A stretch of DNA of 64,000 nucleotides from Nematostella vectensis (lineage: Eukaryota > Cnidaria > Anthozoa > Actiniaria > Edwardsiidae): contig NC_064042.1 in assembly GCF_932526225.1 (NCBI RefSeq), positions 2,029,001-2,093,000 on the forward strand, read 5' to 3'. The notes under the pieces are model-generated. The model was not told where the DNA came from, searched no databases, and worked only from the letters and a program-made list of their open reading frames with translations. The position numbers and the translations under genes are program-made. This document shows positions 34,201-43,602 of the stretch, piece by piece. How positions within the stretch are numbered: the first letter of the stretch is position 1; each line of letters begins with the position of its first letter.

Positions 34201-34613
34201 ATTTCTATTTATAGAACAGGGTGCAGCAGATCGAGATATATTTTTTCAAGATTTAACACCAATAGTTGCACATCGTAGCGAATGGTGAGTCTAGAACACC
34301 TACCCTCACGAATGTTGGCGTAGATGGCGGTCCTGTCTTTCTTCTCTCGTTCTGGGTACATGGCCTTGGTCGCGTTGTTTAAGTCACACTTCTTATTTAC
34401 CTTCCAGTAGTTGACGCTGAGACACTTCTCATCTCCATCACACTTGAGGTTGCATTCGCCGAGGTTCGCTACGTCAATGGTCTTGTACGCTGAGTCTACT
34501 AAAGCCGTGTTTGGCTCTGAGTACTGGACGAGCTCTGCGTTAGTGGTAGAACGGTGAAGGAAGACTCCCCAAAGAAGAACTGTGGTGGCGGACAGTCTTG
34601 CGAGATACGCCAT
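22217..34613 (-). CDS. Gene B: intact secreted PAN/Apple + fibrinogen-related protein (320 aa)
   Basis: Exons (minus, 5' to 3'): 34613-34304, 31351-31263, 23418-23127, 22488-22217, giving 963 nt including the stop. Signal peptide is about residues 1-26; a PAN/Apple domain has Cys 54, 58, 64 and 76; the FReD runs about 107-320. Its landmarks are NCLDVL, GGGWTVFQRR, GEFWLGLDKIH, a TKDREHD segment at the usual calcium site, GAWWYNSC, SNLNGKY and MKIRP near the end. This is the complete C-terminal fibrinogen fold, so an extracellular lectin-like binding role is likely; the ligand is unknown. All junctions are GT-AG with matching phases. It is the only copy here without a disabling change. Intron 2 is about 7.8 kb, mostly a 41-bp minisatellite. 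Confidence 0.88.
22489..23126. other. Intron 3 of gene B
   Basis: It lacks the 18-bp minisatellite found at the same place in genes A and C. It contains the hAT-like MITE described separately and otherwise AT-rich intron. Confidence 0.55.
22629..22784. mobile_element. hAT-like MITE in intron 3 of gene B
   Basis: Begins CAGGGGCGGATCT and ends AGATCCGCTACTG, with G-rich interior tracts. These ends match the common CAGNGGCGGATC ends of hAT MITEs. The flanking bases (AAAACG / AAACG) suggest a target duplication but do not prove one. Confidence 0.5.
23520..24030. repeat. 41-bp minisatellite, exon-3-side block, gene B intron 2
   Basis: About 12 units, mostly the ACACCGCTCTGTTCC variant, adjacent to exon 3. 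Confidence 0.85.
24031..24884. other. Non-repetitive island within the 41-bp array, gene B
   Basis: Homologue of 13281-14134, at the same position relative to the arrays. Confidence 0.45.
24885..31250. repeat. 41-bp minisatellite, giant block, gene B intron 2 (about 150 copies)
   Basis: 6.4 kb of 40-41-bp units built on CTGTGTACACACTGTTCTGTACTCTTACCCTGATGGTCTCC-type sequence. It is three times longer than in gene A, while the flanking exons are nearly identical. On the gene's strand it starts at the exon 2 donor. Short frames of about 63 residues arise from three-unit periods and are not genes. Confidence 0.92.
31352..32049. other. Intron 1, exon-2 side, gene B
   Basis: Copy of 16223-16890, with the hAT-like end at about 31780-31791. 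No gene is seen. Confidence 0.5.
32050..32420 (+). pseudogene. LINE RT remnant with half of the palindromic MITE, unit B
   Basis: Only the right palindrome arm (about 32055-32160) and the ALVQPFFDYCNVVCGN part of the RT remain, followed by an expanded TGTATATTGTCGTAG microsatellite. The left part is deleted with the same breakpoint as at 8450. Confidence 0.6.
32421..33628. other. Intron 1 of gene B, middle part
   Basis: Non-coding. It matches unit A to about 33330 and then diverges into sequence not found in the other units (33340-33628). Confidence 0.5.
33629..34104. repeat. 64-bp tandem repeat (about 7.4 copies), unit B only
   Basis: Unit contains GAACCCTCGATAAATCG, then the 10-bp palindrome GAGTTAACTC with an overlapping XhoI-like CTCGAG, then ACTACATTAGAACAAC. 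The first unit reads CCCTCGATTAATCG, similar to ends of pogo/Tigger-like transposons, so the array may have grown from a transposon terminus (weak). Confidence 0.85.
34105..34303. other. Intron 1 of gene B, exon-1 side
   Basis: Short AT-rich stretch between the 64-bp array and the exon 1 donor. No homologous 18290-18829 sequence remains here, so unit B has lost it. Confidence 0.45.
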
Positions 34614-35033
34614 CTTGACGTCTCGTCAAATGGTGGGAAATTAACGCGATTAACTCCTGATATCAGTAGTAATTTATTCTTTAAATTTGCCGTTAATAAT
34701 TCACGAGAATTTTTTTAGCAGCATGAGCAAGGAATTTTGATGATTTCATGTTTTTATTCAAAAGGGACTAACTTTTGAATACTTTACGAACTTTTGAATG
34801 ATACGAAAAAGCCTAAGATGTTAATACGCATTAACTTACACAGCTAATTGCAATATTATAATAGTTGATAACAGATTATAGTTTAGGATGTCGCTAAAGA
34901 AATAATGCACAGTGATATGAATATGCGTATTAATTAGATCCATCCCCATAGCTTTTGTTTTCATTCATAATGAAATCACTGTTTTTGTTTTCCACAACAT
35001 TCTAACCATCTCACAATCTCGCCAATCTCTTAA
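34614..35033. other. 5' flank of gene B, with the retrozyme-free site
   Basis: Matches 7071-7440 and continues at about 34975-35015 into the flank found on the far side of the retrozyme in units 0 and A, without the ribozyme element between. The TATA-like AAATATATA of unit A is altered to ATTTATTC. Confidence 0.65.
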
Positions 35034-36318
35034 CTACGGAGCCCTAGAAGGGCCATGTGATTGTGCACAATTTTTCGCAGGACCGTGTTTATATTTTACT
35101 AAATCGTGTTCAAGTTTGTTGTTTCGACTTTCTACGGATCGACTTTTTACGGATCGACTTTTTACGGATCGACTTTTTACGGAGCGACTTTCTTCGGATC
35201 GACTTTTTACGGATCGACTTTTTACGGATCGACTTTCTACGGATCGACTTTTTACGGATCGACTATCCTACGGATCGACTTTCTCGAGTCTTGCCACTGA
35301 CCCACTAACCCCGGCCGAACCTGCCTGTCGAACAAGATCCCCTTACAACCAATTGATGTTTTACCAACAGCCTTTGCCACATTGCTCTATAATCAACAAT
35401 ACTTCCACTGCCTTGTAGCTCATGCACTATAGCATATATGTATAGCTTTGTCACTGGAAGTACTAAAGAGAGGTCGGTCAAGTCGCTTTTTAGATAAGAT
35501 TCTCTTTAGCTGCCGGAGATTTAGACGTATTCCTTGAATGACAGCAAGGCTCACTGATAGCTATAACCTAAGGCCAAGAAAAAATAAACAAATGTTTACC
35601 GTCCCCGCCCGAGTCCCTTTTGGGGCCGCTTCAAAAAATTTATAATTTGTTATTTTTAACCAAAAGCCTATTAAACAATAAGAAATAACTTGTGGTACTG
35701 ATTTAGAAAACATTGCAAAAGAACTAAAAATTTTAGTTTCGGTAATATATGACTTGCGAGTTGTCTTGAGAAAAGTGTTAATACACCTCGTCATCGACAT
35801 AAAGATATAAAATAAAAAGCGTCCCGCCCGCTCGCTCGATTTTTTTTAGAAATCCGGACGGGAAACATTTGTTTATTTTTACTTGGCCTAAGTGAAAGTG
35901 TCCCTGGATCAAATCATCGCGCAAAAAGGGTTCCTGTCTAGGTAATTGGATGATAACTGTCGCGAACAGCCATAACGAAGCACGAAGACAAACAATAACA
36001 AATAAACACGAAGACTGTAATAAACAGTAGTGTTGAGCTCGCTGCCATGTTGTCATTTCAAGCCCGCCATTGTATACATTCGGTCGAGAAGGACAAAAAG
36101 TCGATCCCCAAAAAGTCGATTAGTAGAAAGTCGATCCGTAGAAAGTCAATCCGTAAAAAGTCGATCCGTAGAAAGTCGATCCGTAAAAAGTCAATCTGTA
36201 AAAAGTCGATCCGTAGAAAATCGAAACAAAGAAAAACTTGAACACGATCCAGTAAAATATAAACACGAGCCTGCTAAAGAAATGCGCACCATCACATGGC
36301 CCTTCTAGGGCTCCGTAG
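35034..36318. mobile_element. Foldback element with long TIRs built of 15-bp subrepeats
   Basis: The 1,285-bp element begins CTACGGAGCCCTAGAAGGGC and ends with its reverse complement. The arms are about 250 bp each. Each arm has a unique outer part and an inner array of ACGGATCGACTTTTT (35128-35290, and reverse complement 36090-36225). This is the organisation of foldback-type elements. The middle has no transposase frame but contains a nested MITE. No target duplication is obvious. It lies at the position where unit A has the CAGGCCCG MITE. Confidence 0.75.
35568..35892. mobile_element. MITE nested inside the foldback element
   Basis: Imperfect inverted ends CTAAGGCCAAG (35568-35578) and CTTGGCCTAAG (35882-35892) continue inward as AAATAAACAAATGTTT and its complement, for about 37 bp. 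The interior is non-coding. Confidence 0.6.
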
Positions 36319-37199
36319 TCGCTCACTCCGCTCCATTGTGATTTGCTGATCGACTCGATCCAGAAAAGGGCATTTAAGATCATTTTTCCTGCCCTCCCGG
36401 TTCCAGTAAAAAAGACAACCAAGCTGATGGTCAGTCCTCTTGCAAGGGGGGGGGGGGGGGGTGCAACGAAGACGCCATGTGATGTTCGCAAAAAGTAATT
36501 CATCATAACTAGAAAAATTCATATCACGAGCTACGAGAGTTGTGATGCAACCAAACTAAGGGGCCATGTGACATCACTTCATCAATGCGGTCATCATTAC
36601 TTAAACGCGAAACCGCGCTATAAAAGAGCGTGCCCAGGTCAGCGACACCTTCAGTTGTCACTTATTCTCAGAGCTGACAAGACCTTGCAGTCGCGCTTCG
36701 AATAACAGCCTGTATAAAGAGTGAGATTTTCCTCTGTTCTGCCTGTTCTTTTTTGTTTGAGCAATATCCTTAGGTAGGGACATTCGTACGCGTGTTTTAT
36801 GCTGTACAACGGCTGTAAGAATATCGTGAGCTCGTAAAAATGGCGGAGAGAAGGTCTGTCTCTTGCTTTCATATCCTCGTATTGGACTTTTTAAAAGAAC
36901 GCAGGGGCTATATGCCTAATGCGTCCTTATCCCTTTTATAGCGCGGTTTCGTGTTTAAACTACAGGAAAACTAAAATCCTCCCATTGTGTACCTGTTCGT
37001 CTTGCTCGTCCTGTGTTTGTTATTTCTAAAATTATTGTAACTATTATTCTAACTATTATTTAAGCTGAACCCGCCTAGATTAGCCTGTTCTATTAGCGGG
37101 TGAGCACATAAAAGGAACAATAGTGAATTTATGTACAAAAAAGTTGAAGTTGAAGTTTAAACTGCATTTTTGCGCTACAGCGGACAGTAGAAAGCCCAA
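36319..37199. promoter_or_regulatory. Second copy of the TATA-promoter spacer
   Basis: Homologue of 20440-21120, with TATAAAAG at 36619-36626 and conserved sequence downstream. It contains a 193-bp insertion (36962-37154) described separately. No intact gene is seen. Confidence 0.4.
36962..37154 (+). mobile_element. 5'-truncated LINE/SINE 3' end with target duplication
   Basis: 193 bp ending in a (GTTGAA)n-type tail, flanked by GTTTAAACT on both sides (36953-36961 and 37155-37163). The unoccupied site, with a single GTTTAAACT, is at 21075-21083 in the sister unit. An inner segment with GCCTAGATTAGCC and TATTAGCGGGTGAGC can fold. A 3'-end retroposed fragment is the simplest reading. Confidence 0.75.
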
Positions 37200-37665
37200 C
37201 TTTAGGGGGACTGGGTGTCTTCAAGAGCTCCACCCCAGGGGGACTGGGTGTCTCCAAAAGCCCAACCCCAGGGGGACTGGGTGTCTTCAAGAGCTCCACC
37301 CCAGGGGGACTGGGTGTCTCCAAAAGCCCAACCCCAGGGGGACTGGGTGTCTTCAAGATCTCCACCCCAGGGGGACTGGGTGTCTCCAAAAGCCCAACCC
37401 CAGGGGGACTGGGTGTCTCCAAAAGCCCAACCCCAGGGGGACTGGGTGTCTTCAAGAGCTCCACCCCAGAGGGACTGGGTGTCTCCAAAAGCCCAACCCC
37501 AGGGGGACTGGGTGTCTCCAAAAGCCCAACCCAAGGGGGACTGGGTGTCTTCAAGAGCTCCAACCCAAAGGGGAATGGGTGTCTCCAAAAGCCCAACCCA
37601 AGGTGGACTGGGTGTCTTCAAGAGCTCCACCCCAGGGGGACTGGGTGTCTCCAAGAGTCGCACCC
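37200..37665. repeat. 33-bp minisatellite, expanded form (about 14 copies)
   Basis: Alternating TCTTCAAGAGCTCCACCCCA and TCTCCAAAAGCCCAACCCCA units around GGGGGACTGGGTG. Frames of 150-200 residues are open on both strands because the period is a multiple of three. They are not genes. Confidence 0.9.
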
Positions 37666-38622
37666 TTGGGGATCTCTCTTCAAATATACTCTTGCTTAGC
37701 GCTTTTCTTTTAGAAAACATAAAAAAAGAGCTTCAAGATGCACCAAAGTTGATTACACAAATACGTATCTTATTCCGCTGTACGATGCTGGAATTGCCAG
37801 CGCTAGACTCATCATAATCATCGCCGTCATTTCACTAGCTCATGCAATACAATGAAATGGGTGATGTTCACCATTTATTTCCGTACAATGTTCTTAATCT
37901 ACAATTTTACTGGAATTTCTTAATGCCTAATGTAATAAATAAGCTAACGCTTAATATGTAATATATTTTCAACGTTTGATGTTTTAAAGGACTTAACGCT
38001 TAATGTAGTAACACGTTAACCACAAATTAAAAATTTCGATTGAGCTCCAATAAAAGAAAAAAACAGACTGATGGTAAGTCTTGTATAGTCATCTCGTACG
38101 TCTAGATGAATTGTGCGGCAGAGTTCAAAATAACTTCATATAAGAAAATTGAATTAGATCCAAATCATTTTCATTCACGAATAAGCATAACCCGTAAAGA
38201 GCCGCTTAAGAACTATTAAAATCATTATTATCAGATAAGTAATAACAAGCAAGTTCAAGTGAACGGGGGATAATTGAGCCAAAAGGCCAACAAAAGCAAA
38301 AACTAGCTCGACCTAGACAAAAGCTCGCGGTGGGTGCTTATTTACAGGAAGGTGCTTATTCGAATCATTACAGTATTAGATGCTACTTACAAACCACAAA
38401 CTCCACTCGTTACAACCGATACCGTGGAATACAAAGTTTTACGAAAATTACCTCATGCGAGATTCAAAAATTGACTGACATTGATTGGCACAAATTTGAT
38501 AACCATGTACCGATGTGCACTGAAGCATTTCCTTTGACATGATTGGATAGGTTACTTCACAAAACTGCAAAAATGTGTCCACGGTAGCGTGCGTCGCACA
38601 GTAACGCTTAAAGATGTGGTGT
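37666..38622. other. 3' flank of pseudogene C
   Basis: Homologous to 21216-22216. It contains the minus-strand AATAAA (TTTATT near 37874), dispersed CTTAATGTA motifs, and the old TIR MITE (38407-38604). No gene is seen. Confidence 0.5.
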
Positions 38623-38931
38623 TTAGTTAGGTACATAGTCAGCTGGTCTGATTTTCATTTCAGATCGCTTAAACGAATAATTAAAGCCTTTCCATGTACC
38701 CCAGTTTATACCGTTGTTATTTGAAGCCGTTCCCCCTTGGAAATACTTCCCGTTCAGATTGCTATTTATACACGAATTATATCACCACGCACCCGTCCTG
38801 AGTACCGCACAATTATCAGGTGGGAAGTTGTCATGTTTCCGGTCCTTTGTGTTGAATGCCATTCCTCGGTGGATAGAGAACGAGTCACCAGCTGCCCCTG
38901 TAACCAATAGCAACAAACCACGCCTTTATAG

Positions 38932-39420
38932 TGATGGACTATCAGATAGGGATGGACTACCAGATAGTGATGGACTATTAGATAGGGATGGACTATTAGA
39001 TAGGATTGGAATATTAGATAGAGTGGACTATCAGATAGAGTGGACATCAGATAGTGATGGACTACTAGATAGGGATGGACTACCAGATAGGGATGGACTA
39101 CCAGATAGTGATGGACTATTAGATAGGGATGGACTATCAGATAGAGTGGACTATCAGATAGGGATGGACTATTAGATAGGGATGGACTTTCAGATAGGGA
39201 TGGAATATTAGATAGGGATGTAATATTATTAGATAGGGATGGACTATTAGATAGGGATGGACTATCAGATAGGGATGGAATATTAGATAGGGATGGACTA
39301 TTATTAGATAGGGATGGACTATTAGATAGATAGTGATGGACTATTAGATAGGGATAGAATATTTGATAGAGATGGACTATTATGGATAGGGATGGAATAT
39401 TAGATAGGTATGGACTATTA
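38932..39420. repeat. 18-bp minisatellite, degenerate form, in pseudogene C
   Basis: About 26 irregular GATAGGGATGGACTATTA units, with internal deletions and ATTATTAGATA insertions, abutting truncated exon 3. Confidence 0.85.
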
Positions 39421-39654
39421 GCAAAGTGATCGTACACGGCATATCTAGTAGCACCAGCTCAGTCCATCAAGTCAACGCGAACTGTGGTATTAGTCTGATT
39501 GGTCAGAAGATGGATCTTGTCCATCACGGTCCATCCGCCGCCATCTGTAGTCTGGTAACAGTACACCTGGATTGAAAACACAATGACCAGAATGGACCCA
39601 AAACTATGACACCAACCAGAACAACAAGATATCAAGATAAAAACGTTTTTTTGT

Positions 39655-40300
39655 GTTTAAGCTACTCTTTTCCTTACCCCGATGGTCTCCCTGTATACAA
39701 ACCGCTCTTTTCCTTTCTTTGATGGTCTCCCTGTGTACACACCGCCCTGTTCCTTACCCTGATGGTCTCCCTGTGTACACACCGCTCTGTTCCTTACCCT
39801 TATGGTCTCCCTATGTATACACCGCTCTGTTCCTTACCCCGATGGTCTCTCTGTGTACACACCTCTCTGTTCCTTACCCTGATGGTCTCCCTGTGCACAC
39901 ACCGCTCTGTTCCTTACCCTGATGGTCTCCCTGTGTACACACCGCTCTGTTCCTTACCCTGATGGTCTCCCTGTGTACACACCGCTCTGTTCCTTACCCT
40001 TGTGGTCTTGTGTATACACCGCTCTGTTCCTTACCCCGATGGTCTCCCTGTGTACACACCTCCCTGTTCCTTACCCTGATGGTCTCCCTGTGTATACACT
40101 TCTCTGTACTCTTACCCCGATGGTCTCCCTGTGTACACACCTCTCTGTTCCTTGCCCTGATGGTCTCCCTGTGTACACACTTCTCTGTACTCTTACCCCG
40201 ATGGTCTCCCTGTGTACACACTTCTCTGTCTCCTTACCCTGATGGTCTACCTGTGTATACACCGCGCTGTTCTCTAACCTTGATGGTTTCCCTGTGTAGA
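39655..40300. repeat. 41-bp minisatellite in intron 2 of pseudogene C (about 16 copies)
   Basis: Continuous array between exon 2 and exon 3 remnants, lacking the 0.85-kb island present in genes A and B. Units are mainly the 40-bp ACACCGCTCTGTTCC type. Confidence 0.88.
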
Positions 40301-40401
40301 CTGATTCCTTACCTTGAACGCATCGCCGTCCGGGGATGGCTTCACTGTGTACAAGCCGTTGCTCTTTCCTCCGGCTTTCAGCACATCGAGGCAGTTTCTT
40401 G

Positions 40402-41176
40402 CTGCAGTAAACTAACGTTTATCAGTCCTGATAGTCGGATTTAACGGAAGTGAGCCCTTCTAGCCAAACCCTACCAATGAACATTATAGACAACGCTCGT
40501 TAATCGCGCGCTCTGACGCTTCGACGTTATTTGTGCATCTATTAGCGTTATCATGCATTCAATTTACCTTCTTTTTCCGGTTGGTCCTTCTTTATAGGAC
40601 ACCTGTAAAAAAAAATGGAAATCTTTAACACTTATTATATACGACAATCTAAAGCAGGCGCGTACACTAGGGCGTCCCCTTGGTGGCCTAAAAAAGTGGG
40701 TCATTTCTTTTTGAGGAATTTTCAAATACTATCCTTTTTACATATGATACCTATGATAGCGCACCCACCCTCCCCCCAAGCCAATCCTCGGTAAGCTCCT
40801 AACACACTTGGTGATTTGCTATGACAAAATGGCGGCTGACAAAGACTCTATGATCGATGTAATTAGCAAGTACCAGTCTGGTTTTCGCGCTCTTCATTCA
40901 ACAGTAACAGCATTCTTGGGGCCACGGTTACTTGGGCGTAAAACGTTGACAAAGCCAAAATTAACGTTTGTCACCAAAACTGTATTTAGGCTGTCTGGAA
41001 CAAGACAAAAATGTCAAATCTCCATCATCCCAAGCCCGAAATCAATGGTACACCTATTGACAAGGTAACCTGTACTAAATTGCTAGGAGTACTCATTGAT
41101 AACAATTTAACCAATGGTGTGATCATGTTGACAGAATTACAAAAAAAATCCCGTCCGGAATCGAGGCTATCAAACG
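40402..41176 (+). pseudogene. Intron 1 remnant and LINE RT fragment, unit C
   Basis: 40402-40560 matches the exon-2 side of intron 1 with a deletion. 40860-41170 is the LINE fragment (SKYQSGFRALHSTVTAFLG, then KLLGVLIDNNLTNGV) without the palindromic MITE. It breaks off at the LTR at 41177. Confidence 0.6.
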
Positions 41177-41464
41177 TGTTTTCGACGAGCCCGGGTAGGT
41201 AAATGTCGTCAGGGTCCTGTCCCTGACTACCTAAGTACACTGTTTTCAACCACGTGTGTGGGTACGATCTTAGGGATGTTTCGAAGAAGTAAGAGGGAAC
41301 GAATTTCCAACTCAAAAGTTTTATTACGACTACATCTCCCGAAAACTCAACCATCGAACTCTCTCGAAAAACTCTCGCACGTGCGACTCGCATACCAAAA
41401 ATGTCAATCAAACGTCCGAGGTCACGTCACGCGTAATGCAACATACAATACTCTAGCTCGAACA
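41177..41464 (-). mobile_element. LTR of a BEL/Pao-type retrotransposon
   Basis: The 288 bp on the minus strand start TGTTCGAGC and end CGAAAACA, with short inverted ends. They are preceded (minus strand) by a polypurine tract ACGAGGGGGGATA (41465-41480) and contain an AATAAA signal (about 41320). They directly follow the pol remnant, so this is a 3' LTR. The rest of the element is missing. Confidence 0.7.
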
Positions 41465-41535
41465 TATCCCCCCTCGTGAACGGGCCCGACTGGTCACGTT
41501 AACTACTGAAAACGATACTTTACAGTTTTAGAGGG

Positions 41536-41664
41536 CCAGTCTTATAACAGGGCGTCGGTAGACCTTCCCCTTGGAAGTCACATCAACAACTCGAACATGT
41601 CCATCAGGTCCAGGGTACACCTCTGTCACTCGGCTCGCGGATTGTCCTGGTTGCATCACCGCTT
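41536..41664 (-). pseudogene. BEL/Pao pol C-terminus fragment
   Basis: A minus-strand frame of about 43 residues ends just before the polypurine tract. It reads SRVTEVYPGPDGHVRVV and VYRRPVIRLAL, then a stop. This is the conserved C-terminal tail of BEL/Pao integrase. Nothing upstream of it is retained. Confidence 0.7.
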
Positions 41665-43490
41665 AATGTAACAACTGTCGCATAATGTAACACTAACGCT
41701 CAATGTAACAAAAATCGCCGCTTAATGTAACACTAACGCTTAATGTAAAAAAATCGCCGCTTAATGTGGCAGGTGGCAGGTCGTTTCTTGTGCCCTTCCT
41801 AACCTTGCCTATCTCGTCGAATAACCACCGTAATAAGTAACTAGAAAGCTTCTATAATAAGGGGGATACCAAGCCAATATACAAGAAGAAAAGAAACAAA
41901 GTTTTTGGGGCGCTATTCAGGCGCGTCCCCAGAATTGGCATATGGAAACAGCAAAGTATTAGAAATTTCCTTGATAAGACCTAAACCACTTTTTGACCGC
42001 CAAGGGGGGGAGGGGGTGCGCGCGCACCCTGCGTACCTCCCCCTGTGTACGCGTCTGCTATTTATTGTCAAAAATAAGAAATTGTGGTCGAAAGTGCTGA
42101 CGAATATGTATTCAGTCATGCAGAACGGAAGGAAGCGCAATTTGCCGAAACGCACAAAGGGGAACCGCCACCAATTTCCAAAACGCTGTAGTAACACAAA
42201 ATTTGTATAATTAGTTGTCACAAATAAATTTCAGTCCAGGTTCAATGGCAGTGAAAATCGAACTAAGGGACTGAGTCCGCGAATCAAGTTGCGAGGTTTA
42301 AAGGAGCTGTGTCATACTATTTTTTCTTGGGCCACTGTTCTCAACAACCAGAGGGATGGGAACTGACCTGAAGAATCCTCAATCTCTTGGTTATCTGCTT
42401 GAAGTATTGAAAAGAATCAAGTAGTTTTGGTCTTTAGATAGGCTCACAGGAAATTCGACTCAGCACAGCCCCTGATGCTTTCCTTGGGAATAGCGCATGA
42501 TTGATAATTCCACTGAGCATCAAGCTTCGTCACTGATGGTCGCTTGGCACAGGTCTGCTGACAGTTTGCTTATCAGTATGGATTTGCATGGTTCCTTTTG
42601 ACGCATAAGGGTTTAACAGTAAAAGTAAACAAGAGATTCCGCAATTACAAACAAGACAAGTTCAGCGCTTAATTCCGCAGAATGTTTTGGCGTAAAGTTG
42701 TAAATACTTTACTCAAACAAGTGGTCTAATTATGTAATTTAGTAGAATAAGCGACGAAAAATGGTTTTGTAATTTCATATTGCGGGCTGCACTAAGACTG
42801 GTAGAAGCTTTCATATTATGGTTTTCAAATCTCTCATTGTTTTTATTGTTACGAAAGTAGTGATAAGTTTTATCCGTTCTGACAACATAGGAGTTAAACC
42901 AGAAGATTTCGAAATATTTAATGAACATTTCAGATGTTGCTTGATTTTTTAAAAGTACCAGGACAATCCTATATCAACTCAACATTTCAAAATAGACGAA
43001 AAGCTTTGTTTATTAAAAGGTTTCCGTCCAGGCATGACTGTTGCTAACGAAAGGCAGACTTTTATCGTCGAAAAAAAAAAACACCCTGAATAGGGGTCCC
43101 ACTGTGACGGTGTTCAATCACTCGATCTCGGGCCGCCCTTGTTTGCATCTCAAATAGTTTACAACAAAAAAATCAAACTGTCTAAAGAAAACACTGCCCC
43201 GAGGCAGATAGCTCAAATCGCGTCTTAATAACAGTATTGATTTTATCTACCCATGAAATTGCGTTATGAAAACGATACATACTTCAAAATCGATTAATAC
43301 CGTACCAAGCACAAGTAGTTGGATTGATTTCCTGGGACTTAGAGCTGTATATGTATAAATTATATTTCATCCCCTATTGGGTGATAGACGTCTTGCAGAA
43401 GTGTGAATGTGTTATTCTAAAACCCCATTCTCACCCGGAATATGCTGGATTAGCATCTCAATGAACAATTAACATTGTTATACCACTCAC
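41665..43490. other. Mostly unique DNA with short repeat motifs
   Basis: 41670-41770 has five or six CGCTTAATGTAACA-type repeats. 41905-42060 resembles a decayed CAGGCCCG-type MITE end (GCGCGCACCC...CCTGTGTACGCG). No convincing gene is seen in the remainder. Confidence 0.45.
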
Positions 43491-43602
43491 CAAAGAATAA
43501 CGACTCTATAAACCTCTCAGTATAAAATGAGTTACCATCTTTAGCAATCACGAAAAGTTTGATGTTTTGAGTGTCCCATGGACTTGTCTTACCGGTCATA
43601 AC
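43491..43602 (-). CDS. Possible orphan coding exon
   Basis: On the minus strand a TTTTCAACAG acceptor precedes 112 open nucleotides reading VMTGKTSPWDTQNIKLFV and IAKDGNSFYTERFIESLFF, followed by a strong donor G|GTGAGTGG. The splice signals and amino-acid composition look exon-like, but I recognise neither the protein nor neighbouring exons. It lies downstream of Vang on the same strand. It could be part of a separate gene or chance. Confidence 0.3.

Larger units (their letters stand above)
38623..40401 (-). pseudogene. Gene C: PAN-fibrinogen pseudogene (exons 2-4 only)
   Basis: Exon 2 (40401-40313) is open. Exon 3 survives only as 39568-39420: the middle (from FQRRQDG to the GEFWLGL block) is deleted, a Trp codon is TGA in the MDWAG segment, and the 3' part after DHFA is replaced by the 18-bp minisatellite. 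Exon 4 (38897-38623) has a TGA (38782-38784) at the second Trp of the GAWW motif. Exon 1 is not found upstream; a BEL/Pao LTR and unique DNA lie there instead. It therefore cannot encode the protein. Confidence 0.85.

Noticed and set aside
34970-35015. Third hammerhead ribozyme in unit B
   Set aside because: The flanks match but no CTGANGA or GAAA core is present; this is a retrozyme-free site.
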